NCBI GenBank assembly: GCA_963819175.1
Contig: CAWFVJ010000024.1
Span: forward strand, 62,001-126,000
Length of the DNA: 64,000 nt
Direction of reading: 5' to 3'
From: CAWBRT01 sp963819175
GTDB taxonomy: Bacteria > Acidobacteriota > Terriglobia > Terriglobales > Acidobacteriaceae
The notes beneath the pieces are model-generated. The model was not told where the DNA came from. It saw nothing but the letters and a program-made list of their open reading frames with translations, and did not search any database. Shown here piece by piece: positions 26,812 through 37,929 of the stretch. The position numbers were made by a program, and so were the translations under genes. The stretch's first letter is position 1, and the number at the start of each line of letters is the position of its first letter.

Positions 26812-28143
26812 ATGGCAAATTTTGGAATTGAAGCACGCAGCTATCACTCGGTCGGGCGGCCGGGAAAGATCGAGATTCTTCCCACCAAGTCATGCGCTTC
26901 TCAGCATGACCTCAGCTTGGCTTATACCCCTGGGGTTGCGACCCCCTGCCTGGACATTCAGAAGAACCCGCATGACGCTTTCAAGTACACCGGAAAAGGG
27001 AACTTGGTTGCGGTAGTCACCAACGGCACGGCGGTGCTCGGGCTGGGCAATATCGGCGCGATGGCCGGCAAGCCGGTCATGGAAGGCAAGGCTGTTCTGT
27101 TCAAGAGATTCGCCGACGTGGACGTGTTCGACATCGAGCTCGGCACGGAGAACGTGGACGATATCGTCAAGTGCGTGAAGTTGCTTGAGCCCACCTTCGG
27201 CGGCATCAACCTGGAAGACATCAAGGCTCCGGAATGTTTCGAGATCGAAACGCGGCTGAAGGAAGTGATGAATATCCCGGTATTCCATGACGATCAGCAT
27301 GGAACCGCGATCATCTCCGGCGCGGGCCTGCTGAACGCGATGGAGATTGTGGGCAAGCCGCTCGACAAGATCAAGATCGTATTCAACGGCGCAGGGGCCT
27401 CGGCGATCTCGACGGCCAAGCATTACATCAATCTTGGCGTGAAGCCCGAGAACATCACTCTTTGCGATTCCAAAGGCGTGATTTACAAGGGACGCAAAGA
27501 AGGCATGAACAAGTACAAGGAGCCGTTGGCGGTGGAGACCGCAGCCAGGACGCTGGCGGACGCGTTGAAGAACGCCGACATGTTTATCGGCCTCTCGACA
27601 GGCAATTGCGTGACTCCGGCGATGGTGCAGTCGATGGCTGCCTCGCCGGTGGTTGTCGCCATGGCGAACCCCGATCCTGAGATCACCTTCGAAGCGGCGA
27701 CTGCGGCACGCAAGGACGTCATCATGTGCACCGGGCGTTCGGATTATCCGAACCAGATCAACAACTCGCTCGGCTTCCCGTTCATCTTCCGCGGCGCGCT
27801 CGACGTACACGCCACGCAGATCAACGAGCAGATGAAGCAGGCGGCCACCATGGCGCTGGCTAATCTGGCCAAGCAGCCTGTTCCCGACGAAGTGCTGAAA
27901 GCGTATGGCGTAAAGTCGATGAAGTTCGGCCGGGAGTACATTGTGCCGAAGCAGTTCGACATGCGCGTACTGGAATGGGAAGCGATGGCAGTCGCCAAGG
28001 CAGCCATGGATAGTGGCGTAGCGCAGGAACCGATTGACCTGAAAGCTTACAAGGGTCAGCTGAAAGCGCGGCTCGATCACATCCGGCATCTGTTGTCACC
28101 GGCGCCGGCAGCGAAGGCAAAGGCTGCCAAAGCCTGCAAATAA
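26812..28143 (+). CDS. NADP-type malic enzyme (oxaloacetate-decarboxylating malate dehydrogenase)
   Basis: The enzyme oxidatively decarboxylates malate to pyruvate and CO2, or runs in reverse. The ATG at 26812 (MANFGIEARSYHSVG) gives 443 residues. It matches the malic domain of MaeB proteins (LSLAYTPGVATPC, GLGNIGAMAGKPVMEGK, VFHDDQHGTAI) and the NAD(P)-binding domain with FNGAGASAI and ANPDPEI. The C-terminal phosphotransacetylase-like domain of E. coli MaeB is absent. An ATG at 26791 would add seven residues without a ribosome site. A clear terminator follows at 28167. Confidence 0.93.
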   Translation: MANFGIEARSYHSVGRPGKIEILPTKSCASQHDLSLAYTPGVATPCLDIQKNPHDAFKYTGKGNLVAVVTNGTAVLGLGNIGAMAGKPVMEGKAVLFKRFADVDVFDIELGTENVDDIVKCVKLLEPTFGGINLEDIKAPECFEIETRLKEVMNIPVFHDDQHGTAIISGAGLLNAMEIVGKPLDKIKIVFNGAGASAISTAKHYINLGVKPENITLCDSKGVIYKGRKEGMNKYKEPLAVETAARTLADALKNADMFIGLSTGNCVTPAMVQSMAASPVVVAMANPDPEITFEAATAARKDVIMCTGRSDYPNQINNSLGFPFIFRGALDVHATQINEQMKQAATMALANLAKQPVPDEVLKAYGVKSMKFGREYIVPKQFDMRVLEWEAMAVAKAAMDSGVAQEPIDLKAYKGQLKARLDHIRHLLSPAPAAKAKAAKACK

Positions 28144-28166
28144 GTCTGGGTGGAATCAAAGAATGA

Positions 28167-28194
28167 GTGGGCCTGTTCGCAGGCCCACTTTTTT
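28167..28194 (+). terminator. Intrinsic terminator after malic enzyme
   Basis: GTGGGCCTG-TTCG-CAGGCCCAC forms a perfect 9-bp stem with a UUCG tetraloop and is followed by six T residues. It lies 24 bases after the stop codon. Confidence 0.93.
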
Positions 28195-28221
28195 ATTGAT
28201 CGCGAACGCGGGGATAACCTA

Positions 28222-28268
28222 GGGAAACTACCCCACGTTAGCCAAAAACGGGCGGAACGTGGGGCACC
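28222..28268. repeat. Intergenic palindrome, family 1
   Basis: GGGAAACTACCCCACGTTAG is followed by CCAAAAACGGGCGGAACGTG and GGGCACC. The inner stem is CACGTT/AACGTG, whereas the otherwise similar copies at 37104 and 38971 have CAGGTT/AACCTG. Confidence 0.75.
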
Positions 28269-28276
28269 GGCGCGGG

Positions 28277-28470
28277 CACAAATGAGTGCCGCAGAGAGCT
28301 TACATCCCCACATTGCTCCGCTGCGGCTCCGCAAATGTGGCCACCAACGGTGGTGTTTGTGATAAGAACAACCAAACTTCGCGATGGAGCAGGCGGAAGT
28401 AGCAACGCGGCTTCTCGCACAAATGAGTGGCAGGAGCTGACATCCCCAATTGCTCCGCTCGGCTCCGCGC
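28277..28470. repeat. Two degenerate direct copies of a 60-base hairpin segment
   Basis: The copy at about 28277-28345 and the copy at about 28417-28470 both begin GCACAAATGAGTG and continue through AGCT-ACATCCCCA to ATTGCTCCGCT and GGCTCCGC. The first ends in a paired TGTGGCCACC, while the second has lost that arm. Confidence 0.6.
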
Positions 28471-28480
28471 GCCCGGTGAA

Positions 28481-28536
28481 ATGCATAGATCGTCACGTCG
28501 GCTCGCTAAAAGCGGCGAGCCTCCTACGATGACACC
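28481..28536. repeat. Intergenic repeat, family 2
   Basis: It begins ATGCATAGATCGTCACGTCG, contains the stem GCTCGC-TAAAAGCG-GCGAGC and ends CTCCTACGATGACACC. Left end ATGCATAGA and right end GATGACACC define the family. Confidence 0.65.
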
Positions 28537-28560
28537 GTGGAGCGGTATCTCCGAAACCGC

Positions 28561-29187
<627 letters not shown>

Positions 29188-29235
29188 GATTTGATTCCTC
29201 TTCAGCCACCACGATTAGAGCTCTGTTTCAAAAAC

Positions 29236-29347
29236 CGTCATCCCGACCGAAGCGAAGCGGAGTGGAGGGATCTTGTGTTTCTACAGCAAAAAGAACACGC
29301 AAGATTCCTCGACTCGCGACACAAGTCGTCGCTCCCTCGGAATGACG
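29236..29347. repeat. Long inverted repeat, family 4
   Basis: CGTCATCCCGACCGAAGCG at the left and CTCCCTCGGAATGACG at the right are inverted, with GGGATCTTGTG and CACAAG-type pairs between. The family is defined by GTCATCC...GGATGAC ends and lies in the trpE-trpG gap. Confidence 0.55.
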
Positions 29348-29403
29348 TCCATCTCTTGGGGGTGCAACATCTCTGCAACCGCGTCGCAATCCGCAGCATG
29401 GTT

Positions 29404-30901
29404 TCAAATCCCCGCTTCGGCCACGGCGATGGCCTGGTGCAACGCACGCGCTTTGTTGACGGTTTCTTCGTATTCGGATTCGGGAACCGAGTCGGCGACG
29501 ATGCCCGCCCCCGCCTGCACGCTGGCGACACCGCCGCTGAGTTCGATGGTGCGGATGGCGATGCAGGAATCGAGATTGCCGGCGTAGTCGGTGTAGAGCA
29601 CAGAGCCCGCGTAGACATTGCGCGAGCCATGTTCGAGTTCGGCAATGGCCTGCATGGCCCGAATCTTGGGAGCGCCGGTGACGGTTCCAGCCGGGAAGCA
29701 GGCGGCCAAGCGCGTCGAAGCGATCGAGCTCGGGGCGCAAGCGTGCGGAGAGTTCCGTCACCAGATGCTGCACGTGAGAGTACTTCTCGACCTTCATCAG
29801 CCGATCGACGTGCACTGAGCCGTACTCGGCGACGCGGCCAAGATCGTTGCGTCCCAGATCGACCAGCATGAGGTGTTCGGCGCGCTCTTTTTCGTCGGCC
29901 AGCATGTCCTCGGCAAGCAGTTGGTCCTCGGCGTCGCTGCGGCCGCGCGGACGGGTGCCGGCGATGGGCCGGTATTCCAGGCGCGTGCCGGTGCAGCGCA
30001 CCAGCATCTCGGGCGAAGCGCCGATCAGCGCGTCGTCGCCGAACTGGAGCAGGTACATGTAAGGCGACGGATTGGTGCGGCGCAGTGCGCGGTAAAGAGA
30101 AACCGCGTCGACGGTCACCGGGCGCGAAAAACGCTGCGAGAGCACGGTCTGATAGCACTCGCCGGCGGCAATCAATTCCTTGATGTCGCGAACCGCCTGC
30201 TCGAAATCGGCGCGGCTGAAATTGGAATCGAATTCACGCTGATGGTTTCCGCCACCGTTGGGCGCGTCAAGCGAGAGCGGGGCGGCCAGCGCCTGGGCAA
30301 TGCGATCCAACTCGGCGAGCGACTCCTGGTAGAGCCGGCGCAGAGCGGCGTCGGTGCTCACCGCGTCGGTGAATGCGACGGTGCGTATTTCCACGACCTG
30401 CTTGACGTGATCGAAAGCCAGCACGGTGCGGAAGAGCAGAAACACCGCGTCGTCAACCTCGGAGGTCATGCTGCCGAGCACGGGTTCAAACCACTTGGCG
30501 GCGCCGTAGCTGAGAAAGCCGACCGCGCCACCGGCGAACGGAGCTCCGGCGTAGCTGCTGGTGAGCACGCGCGCGCGAAAGCATTCGCGAAGGTACTCGA
30601 TGGCGTTGACCGGCAGAATACGTTCACTGCCGTCGGCGGCGGTGACGCGCGTGCTGTTGCCCTGGGAGCGGATGACGGCTTCGGGGTCCGCGCCAAGAAA
30701 TGAGTAGCGCGCCAGTTGCTCGCCGCCCTCGACGCTCTCCAGCAAAAACAGGAGCATGCGCGGCTGCCGATGCGCCACTCGCAGATATGCGGCCAGCGGA
30801 GTAATGAGTTCGGCGGGTACGGTACGCACCACCGGCACGCAGTTGCCACCGGCGGCGGCGTCGCGAAACTGCTCGAAGCTGGCGGGCCACACGCTGCTCA
30901 T
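29404..30901 (-). CDS. trpE: Anthranilate synthase component I, frameshifted near 29709
   Basis: TrpE makes anthranilate from chorismate, the first committed step to tryptophan. The N-terminal part has the regulatory Trp-binding region (LLESVEGGEQLARYSFLGA), then GASPEMLVR, RPIAGTRPRG, DEKERAEHLMLVDLGRNDLGRV and VEKYSHVQHLVTEL. After RFDAL the frame breaks. Removing one base at about 29706-29712 continues correctly as AACFPAGTVTGAPKIRAMQ and YAGSVLYTDYAGNLDSCIAIRT, giving 498 residues and a stop at 29404. The first four bases overlap the DAHP synthase stop region (ATGA type), so translation is probably coupled. Confidence 0.93.
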
Positions 30902-31962
30902 CGGGAAGCGACCTCCCGCAGATGCGGCACTTCGGCAAGCTCGGGCATGTTGCGCCCGACCACCACGGCAATGCGCCGCAACTGCTCAAAGCCCTGCATG
31001 AGCTGGGCGGGGTAGATGGATTGCATTCCGTCGGAGAGCGCCTTCTCCGGCTGATGATGCACTTCGATGATGAGCCCGTCGGCGCCGACCGCGACGGAGG
31101 CGCGCGCCAGCGGAATCACCTTGTTGCGCTTGCCGGTGCCGTGGCTGGGATCGACCAGGATCGGCAGATGGCTGAGGCGCTGCACGGCGGGAACGATGCT
31201 GAGATCGAGCGTATTGCGGGTGTGATCGGTAAAGGTGCGAATGCCGCGTTCGCAGAGCGCGACCTGGTAGTTGCCTTCGCTCATGACGTACTCGGCCGCC
31301 ATCAGAAACTCGTCGAGCGTGGCGGCGATTCCGCGCTTCAGCAGAATCGGTTTGCGGGCACGGCCGGCAGCACGCAAGAGCGAGAAGTTCTGCATGTTGC
31401 GGGCGCCGATCTGGATCATGTCGGCGTAGTCTTCGACCAGGGCGAGCGATTCGCTGTCGATGGCTTCGGTGACGATCAGCAAACCGAAGCGGTCGCGAAT
31501 TTCGGCCATGATGCGCAGTCCTTCCTCGCCAAGGCCCTGGAAGGCATAGGGCGAGGTGCGCGGCTTGAAAGCGCCGCCGCGGAAGAATTGCGCTCCGCTG
31601 TTGGCGACGTGTTCGGCGATGCGGAAGGCCTGCTCGCGGCTCTCGATGGCGCATGGACCGGCAATCATGGCCAGGGTCTTTCCGCCTATGGCGGCCGACG
31701 AGCCGGGGAAGCCGATGATCGTGTTCTCCGGTTTCATCTCGCGGCTGACCAACTTATACGGCTTGGATACCTGGATGACTTCGGCTACGCCGGGCAGGTC
31801 TTCGAGGGCTCCCGGTTCAATTGCGCCGGCGTTGCCGGTGATGCCGATGGCGGTGCGCTGCGCTCCCGGCAGAGAGTGCGGGCGCAGACCGAGGCCGGTA
31901 ATCGCCTCGCAAACGGCCTCAACCTGTTGCTCAGTTGCGTGGGCCTGCATTACGACTAACAT
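30898..31962 (-). CDS. aroF: 3-deoxy-7-phosphoheptulonate synthase (type I-beta DAHP synthase)
   Basis: DAHP synthase condenses PEP and erythrose 4-phosphate at the entry of the aromatic pathway. The 354 residues start with a ferredoxin-like regulatory domain (about 1-70), then the catalytic barrel with AGPCAIES, FRGGAFKPRTSPYAFQG, IGARNMQNF, KRGIAAT, CERGIRTF and DPSHGTGKR. Placed inside the trp operon with trpA one base before and trpE overlapping four bases after, it is presumably expressed with tryptophan synthesis. Confidence 0.95.
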   Translation of the reverse strand: MLVVMQAHATEQQVEAVCEAITGLGLRPHSLPGAQRTAIGITGNAGAIEPGALEDLPGVAEVIQVSKPYKLVSREMKPENTIIGFPGSSAAIGGKTLAMIAGPCAIESREQAFRIAEHVANSGAQFFRGGAFKPRTSPYAFQGLGEEGLRIMAEIRDRFGLLIVTEAIDSESLALVEDYADMIQIGARNMQNFSLLRAAGRARKPILLKRGIAATLDEFLMAAEYVMSEGNYQVALCERGIRTFTDHTRNTLDLSIVPAVQRLSHLPILVDPSHGTGKRNKVIPLARASVAVGADGLIIEVHHQPEKALSDGMQSIYPAQLMQGFEQLRRIAVVVGRNMPELAEVPHLREVASR

Positions 31963-32794
31963 CAGTGGGTCTCCTTGACTACCAATCCGGGCTCGGTGGT
32001 TGACGAACCGGATTGTGGTTGGAAATCGCGAGCCAATTTTTCCACGGCCGCGACCAGACCTTGGCGGTCTGGATTTGCTTCAATCGCCTGAACGATTGCA
32101 CTGCCGACGACGACGGCATCGGCATACGTAAGCACTTCCCGCGCCTGCTGTCCGGTGCTGACGCCGAAGCCCAACGCGACCGGCAGCGAGCTGAAGCGTC
32201 GAATGCGCCCGACGAGCAGACGTGCATCGTCGCTGAGTTGCTGGCGAGTGCCGGTGACGCCGGTGCGCGAAACCGCATAGATAAAGCCGCCGGCGTGAGC
32301 GCAGACGATCTTGAGCCGCTCGTCGGTGCAGGTGGGCGCCGCCAGCGTGATGAGGTCGACCTGGTGCTCGCGGGCAAAGACGCCCAGACGGGCAGCGTTA
32401 TCGGCGGGCAAGTCGGTGAGCAACAGGCCGGAGATTCCGTTCTCGCCGGCGGTGGTGATCATGCGCTCCAATCCGTACTGCAAGACCGGATTGAGATAGC
32501 TGAACAGCACCACCGGGCAAGCTAACTCCGACTTGGCTTCGCGGGCCACGGCCAGCACGTCGTGCATGGTGACGCGGTTCTTGAGGGCGCGCGCGCAGGC
32601 GCGCTGGATCACCGGGCCGTCAGCCATGGGATCGCTGAAAGGGAATCCCAACTCGATGACGGTGGCTCCGGCGCGGCTCAGTGCCAGCATAATGTCGTAA
32701 GTTGCCGCCAGGTCGGGATCGCCGGCGGTGATGTAAGGGATGAATCCGCCGCGGCCCTCGCGGCGAATGCGAGCAAATGCATTTGCGATAGCGC

Positions 32795-32798
<4 letters not shown>
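31962..32798 (-). CDS. trpA: Tryptophan synthase alpha chain
   Basis: TrpA cleaves indole-3-glycerol phosphate and channels indole to TrpB. The 278-residue TIM barrel has FIPYITAGDPD, the catalytic glutamate in VIELGFPFSDPMADGP, the catalytic aspartate in LLLTDLPADN, and phosphate-binding VSRTGVTGTR and LGFGVSTGQQ. It overlaps trpB by four bases, and its stop overlaps the DAHP synthase start by one base. Confidence 0.97.
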
Positions 32799-34025
<1,227 letters not shown>

Positions 34026-34033
<8 letters not shown>

Positions 34034-35549
34034 AGTCCGCTTCCTGGATCGTAAATTTAACGCCGGGCGAGCTGCCCAATTCACCGACAGACTCCGCTGC
34101 ACTTGCCTTGCGCACGGTGGCAAAGAACTCACGCATCCTGACGGAATCCTTGCGGCCCTTGGTGGAGACTGCCTCCACGCCGCTGCAAACGTCGACCGCA
34201 CCGGGCCGTACCCGTTGAATCGCTTCGGCAACATTGCCGGGAGTGAGTCCGCCCGCCAGAATTGCGCGCGGCAATACGGCGGCAACAGCGCGGGCGCGCT
34301 CCCAATCGGCTTGCAACCCCGAGCCCCCAAAGTCCACGCACGCCGCATCGATCAGCACGGCATCGGCGGGATAACGCACCGCAGTCTCGGGAGCGAATCC
34401 CGGCTCCGTACGAAAAGCTTTTATGACGCGAACTCCGGGAAGCCGTTGCTTGAGCCGCCGGCAGAACTCTGGCGACTCGTCTCCGTGCAACTGAACAGTG
34501 CTGATGCCGCTGGCCGCGATGGCCGAGGCAATCTCTTCGAGCGTGGCATTCACGAAGACTCCGACAGTCTCGATGCCCGCCGGTGTCGCGGCTATGATTG
34601 GCCGGGCCTGCGCGGGCGCGATATAGCGCGGACTGCGCGGGTAAAAATTAAAGCCCAGCATCGCCGCTCCGAGTTCAACCGCCAGCCGCGCATCGCCGGC
34701 ATCGGTCAGGCCGCACACTTTTACTTTCACTTCCGCCGCGTCTGGCCTTGTCGGGGACGACTGCGCAATGAGGTCTTCGAGCTCCCGCGCGGGATCGGGC
34801 GCGCGCATGAGCAACTCGCCCACCAGAAACGCGCTGTAGCCCAGGGCACTAAGCTGCCGCAGATCGGCCGCGGTGCGCAGCCCGCTCTCGCTAACCAGCA
34901 GGCGGTCCGGCTGCGCATAACGAGCCAGCGTGCGCGAGGTCGCAAGATCGACCGCAAGCGTTGCCAGGTTGCGATTGTTGACGCCGATGATGCGGGCTCC
35001 GCAGTCGATGGCGATCCGCATCTCCGTTTCGGCATGAACCTCGACGAGCGCGTCCATCCCGAGTTCGTCCTCGGCCAGCGTGCGCAGAGAGACGATTTCA
35101 GCGGGAGTGAGCGAGGCAACGATGAGCAGCACGGCATCCGCTCCGGCGGCCGCGGCCTCGAAGATTTGGTGCGCGTCGACGATGAAGTCCTTGCGCAGCG
35201 CAGGGCAGGACACTGCCGCGCAAACCGAGCGGAGATCGTCGAGCGAGCCGGAAAAATAAACCGGCTCGGTGAGCACGGAAATGGCGGCTGCGCCGTGCGC
35301 CGCATAAAGCGATGCGACCTGCACCGGATCGGCTCCGGGACGAATGGCTCCGGCGCTCGGCGAACTGCGTTTGACTTCGGCGATGATGTTGACGCGGCCG
35401 GGCTTGGCAAGCGCCTCGCGGAAGAGGTGGCTCGACCGACCGGCTCGTCTGGCGAAGGCCACTGCCCGCACAGCGGAGCGTTCGGCGGCGCTCACCAGCG
35501 CCATTTCCGCCCGCTTCGCTTCGGTGATGGCGGCGAGAAAGCTGGTCAT
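34026..35549 (-). CDS. trpCF: Indole-3-glycerol phosphate synthase fused to phosphoribosylanthranilate isomerase
   Basis: The N-terminal half (about 1-270) is TrpC, converting CdRP to indole-3-glycerol phosphate: IAEVKRSSPSAG, VLTEPVYFSG, LRKDFIVDAHQI, GVNNRNLATL and VSESGL. The C-terminal half (about 275-507) is TrpF, the Amadori isomerase: KVCGLTDAGDARLAVELGA, GFNFYPRSPRY, QLHGDESPEF and LAGGLTPGNV. The ATG at 35549 lies five bases after the trpD stop. The fusion may be real, as in E. coli. However, at 34727-34730 another frame offers a TGA stop overlapping a GTG start of trpF, so a lost indel joining two separate genes is also possible. Confidence 0.9.
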
Positions 35550-35554
35550 GGTGC

Positions 35555-36667
35555 TCACGGCTTTTCTCCCGGAGCGACCGCTTTGGCCCCTTGCAGGAAG
35601 GCATCGAGTTTGTTCGACGCGGCACCGGAGTCGATGGCCGCTTCGGCGCGTTCGGCACACTCCTTCAAACTTTCGGCGGCTCCACCAAGGTAAAGCGCAG
35701 CTGCGCCGTTGACCACGATGAGGCGGCGCGCGACATCGCGACGACTGCCGGCAAAGACCTCGCGGATGATGCGCGCGCTGGCCGCGGCATCTTCGGCGTG
35801 CGCTCCATCGAGTGACTCGGCGCGATAGCCGAAGTCTTCGGGAACGACGTTACGGGTGCGCTCCTCGCCGTCTCGCAACTCCAGAACGCGGGTCGGGCCG
35901 GCCAACGTCACTTCGTCCAAACCGTCGCAGCCGTGCACCACCCAGGCGCGCTCGGCGCCAAGCGCAAGCAGCGCACTGGCAATCATCGACATCAGCTTGG
36001 GATCGGAGACGCCCATCAGTTGGCGTCGCGAACGCGCGGGGTTGCAGAGCGGACCAATCAGGTTGAAGCAGGTGCGGACGCCAAGCTCACGGCGAATGCC
36101 GGCAACACGCGCCGACGCCGGATGATGCGCGGGAGCGAATAAGAAACAGAAGCCGAGGGAATCGAAGAGTTGTTCGGAAATCGCGACGGGAACAGGAATG
36201 GGTGCGCCCATGGCGGCCAGCACATCGGCGCTGCCGGTCTTGCTGGTGGCGGCGCGGGCTCCGTGCTTGGCGACCGGGACACCTGCGGCCGCCGCCACGA
36301 TGGCCGCAGCGGTCGATATGTTGAAGGCCTTGGCGCGGCTGGCCCCTGTGCCTGCGGTGTCCACGAAGCACTGATGACGCGTGCGCAGCACGACCATGCG
36401 GGCTCGCATGGCCTCGGTCAGGCCGACGATTTCATCGACGCACTCTCCTTTTTTGGCCAGCGCAACCAGCACGCCGGCGATCTGCGCGTCAGTGGCCTGG
36501 CCGTCGAAAACATAGCCAAGCAGTTCGGCTGCTTCCGGGCGCGTCAGGTCGCGTCCCGAAAAAATTCCGCCAAGCATGGTTCTGAGCCGGATGGCGGCAT
36601 CGGAGGAGGCGGATTGCAAAGGTGTTGAGCTGGGGTGAAGTCCCGGATGTAAAGAAGTTGCGTTCAT
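35555..36667 (-). CDS. trpD: Anthranilate phosphoribosyltransferase
   Basis: TrpD adds phosphoribosyl to anthranilate. The 370 residues contain the PRPP-binding glycine loop VDTAGTGASRAKAFNIST, AKHGARAATSKTGSADVLAAMG, the FAPAHHPA motif, RTCFNLIGPLCNPA and HGCDGLDEVTL. It is slightly longer than average because of a Ser/Leu-rich N-terminal extension (MNATSLHPGLHPSSTPLQS). It is the first gene of the trp operon, with a candidate promoter about 165 bases upstream. Confidence 0.95.
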   Translation of the reverse strand: MNATSLHPGLHPSSTPLQSASSDAAIRLRTMLGGIFSGRDLTRPEAAELLGYVFDGQATDAQIAGVLVALAKKGECVDEIVGLTEAMRARMVVLRTRHQCFVDTAGTGASRAKAFNISTAAAIVAAAAGVPVAKHGARAATSKTGSADVLAAMGAPIPVPVAISEQLFDSLGFCFLFAPAHHPASARVAGIRRELGVRTCFNLIGPLCNPARSRRQLMGVSDPKLMSMIASALLALGAERAWVVHGCDGLDEVTLAGPTRVLELRDGEERTRNVVPEDFGYRAESLDGAHAEDAAASARIIREVFAGSRRDVARRLIVVNGAAALYLGGAAESLKECAERAEAAIDSGAASNKLDAFLQGAKAVAPGEKP

Positions 36668-36742
36668 AAGCTCTATCCCGAATGGCGCCCATTAAAAATG
36701 CGGCGCTGCTTGCAATTAGATTGAGTGGATCAGTTTAGGAAA

Positions 36743-36761
36743 GTGCCTGAATTAGAGGCAC
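36743..36761 (-). repeat. Hairpin in the trp leader
   Basis: GTGCCT and AGGCAC flank a seven-base loop, about 80 bases before the trpD start. There is no T-run, and no tryptophan codons in the short leader reading frame around it, so ordinary attenuation is not indicated. Confidence 0.4.
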
Positions 36762-36837
36762 GCGACGGTGAAACGCCACCATCGGGAGGACCATCGCCAA
36801 GCGCAGGATGAAAAAAGAGGGCTCACAGTAGGATTTG

Positions 36838-36865
36838 AGTTTACCACAGCGGAGAAAGGTTGCAA
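36838..36865 (-). promoter_or_regulatory. Candidate trp operon promoter
   Basis: On the minus strand, TTGCAA (36865-36860) is followed after 16 bases by an extended -10, TGG-TAAACT (hexamer 36843-36838). The start near 36831 gives a leader of about 165 bases. Confidence 0.45.
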
Positions 36866-36902
36866 CGGATTTTTGCGGGATTATAAACCGGAATATTGCC
36901 GG

Positions 36903-37043
36903 GTCATCCTGAGCGACCAATGGAAGCGAAGAATCCCAGGACGGCTTGGGGCAGAGATTCCGCTGAAGGATTTTGCAAAAAACCTCAGGCGGCGCGGGGT
37001 AGGACAGCTTCATGGGATCCTTCGCTTCGCTCAGGATGACACC
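36903..37043. repeat. Long inverted repeat, family 4
   Basis: GTCATCCTGAGCG at the left and CGCTCAGGATGACACC at the right are inverted, with AAGCGAAGAATCCC and GGGATCCTTCGCTT as inner arms. The loop is about 60 bases. Confidence 0.6.
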
Positions 37044-37103
37044 CCGGAGAGCAGTTCTTCAGAAGCCTGTGAAGCCCGTACCCTTCAAAAAAAGCCCATG
37101 CAA

Positions 37104-37150
37104 AGAAACTACCCCAGGTTAGCCAAAAGCGGGCGAACCTGGGGCACCCG
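37104..37150. repeat. Intergenic palindrome, family 1
   Basis: AGAAACTACCCCAGGTTAGC is followed by CAAAAGCGGGCGAACCTGGG and GCACCC. Nearly identical to the copy at 38971-39018. Confidence 0.75.
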
Positions 37151-37182
37151 CCTGACGACTCACGAAGGTTCAGGGAACGCAC

Positions 37183-37929
37183 CTACTCTGAAACCGCCTT
37201 GACTATATCCGCCACGAATCGGTAGCCGACGCCGCGCACGGTCAGCAGGTGACGCGGCGTGCTCGGGTCATCTTCCAGGTAGCGGCGCAGGCGCACGATG
37301 AAGTTGTCGATGGCTCGCGTGTCGGTGTCTTCGTGCAATCCCCAGACCTGATCGAGAATCTGTTTGCGGGAGACGGGACGGCCTGCATTGCGCACCAGAA
37401 AGGCGAGCAACTCGGCCTCCATCACGGTGAGGTGAATCACTTCGCCGCCGGTGTGCAGTTCCTGGCGAGTGAAATCGACGGTCTTGTCTCCGATGGAAAT
37501 CACGTCAGGCTTGGCGCTTTCCTGGGCGGGGGCATCGCTCGTGAGCGCCACCTTCATCCACTGCGTGCGGCGCAGCAGGCTGCGCAAGCGAGCCAGCAGG
37601 ATCGAAAGCTCGAAGGGCTTGGGCAGGTAATCGTCCGCCCCCGACTCGAAACCTTTCAGCACATCTTCGGGCCGGCCACGGGCGGTGAGCATCAGCACCG
37701 GGACGAAAATGTTTAGCCGACGGAATTCGCTGACGACCCAGAAGCCGTCCTTGCCGGGAAGCATGATGTCGAGCACCACGACATCGAAGGTGCCGGGTTG
37801 CTTCACCACGAGGTCGACGGCGTCCTCGCCGTTTTCAACCATGACAACCTTGTGACCCTCGGCCTCAAAGTTGAAACGCAGTCCGCGCGCGAGATGCACT
37901 TCGTCTTCGACAATCAGTATCTGGCTCAA
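37183..37929 (-). CDS. OmpR/PhoB-family response regulator
   Basis: This is a DNA-binding response regulator of a two-component system. The 248 residues have a receiver domain with the acidic pair in IVEDE, the phosphoacceptor aspartate in VVLDIMLPGKDG (about residue 53), the Thr in MLTARG and Lys in YLPKPFELSILLARL. A winged-helix domain follows (about 145-240), with LTVMEAELLAFLVRNAGRPVSR and HLLTVRGVGYRFV. Its ATG overlaps the kinase stop by four bases. Targets are unknown. Confidence 0.94.
   Translation of the reverse strand: MSQILIVEDEVHLARGLRFNFEAEGHKVVMVENGEDAVDLVVKQPGTFDVVVLDIMLPGKDGFWVVSEFRRLNIFVPVLMLTARGRPEDVLKGFESGADDYLPKPFELSILLARLRSLLRRTQWMKVALTSDAPAQESAKPDVISIGDKTVDFTRQELHTGGEVIHLTVMEAELLAFLVRNAGRPVSRKQILDQVWGLHEDTDTRAIDNFIVRLRRYLEDDPSTPRHLLTVRGVGYRFVADIVKAVSE

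Larger units (their letters stand above)
28144..28560. other. Repeat-filled intergenic region
   Basis: Besides the terminator, the 417 bases contain a family 1 palindrome, two degenerate tandem copies of a segment of about 60 bases and one family 2 repeat. No gene is visible. Confidence 0.6.
36668..37182. other. Intergenic region between trp operon and response regulator
   Basis: The 515 bases hold the trp promoter candidate, a small leader hairpin, one family 4 inverted repeat (36903-37043) and one family 1 palindrome (37104-37150). No gene is supported. Confidence 0.55.

Noticed and set aside
28222..28536. CRISPR array
   Set aside because: The repeats are palindromes of different families with irregular spacing; there are no regular spacers or cas genes.
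34034..34348. N-terminal extension of trpB
   Set aside because: The extra 105 residues have no family similarity and lie on trpF in another frame; the ATG at 34033 gives a normal TrpB.
36668..36830. Tryptophan attenuator or T-box before trpD
   Set aside because: There are no tryptophan codons in the short leader frame, no terminator T-run after the hairpin and no T-box core sequence.
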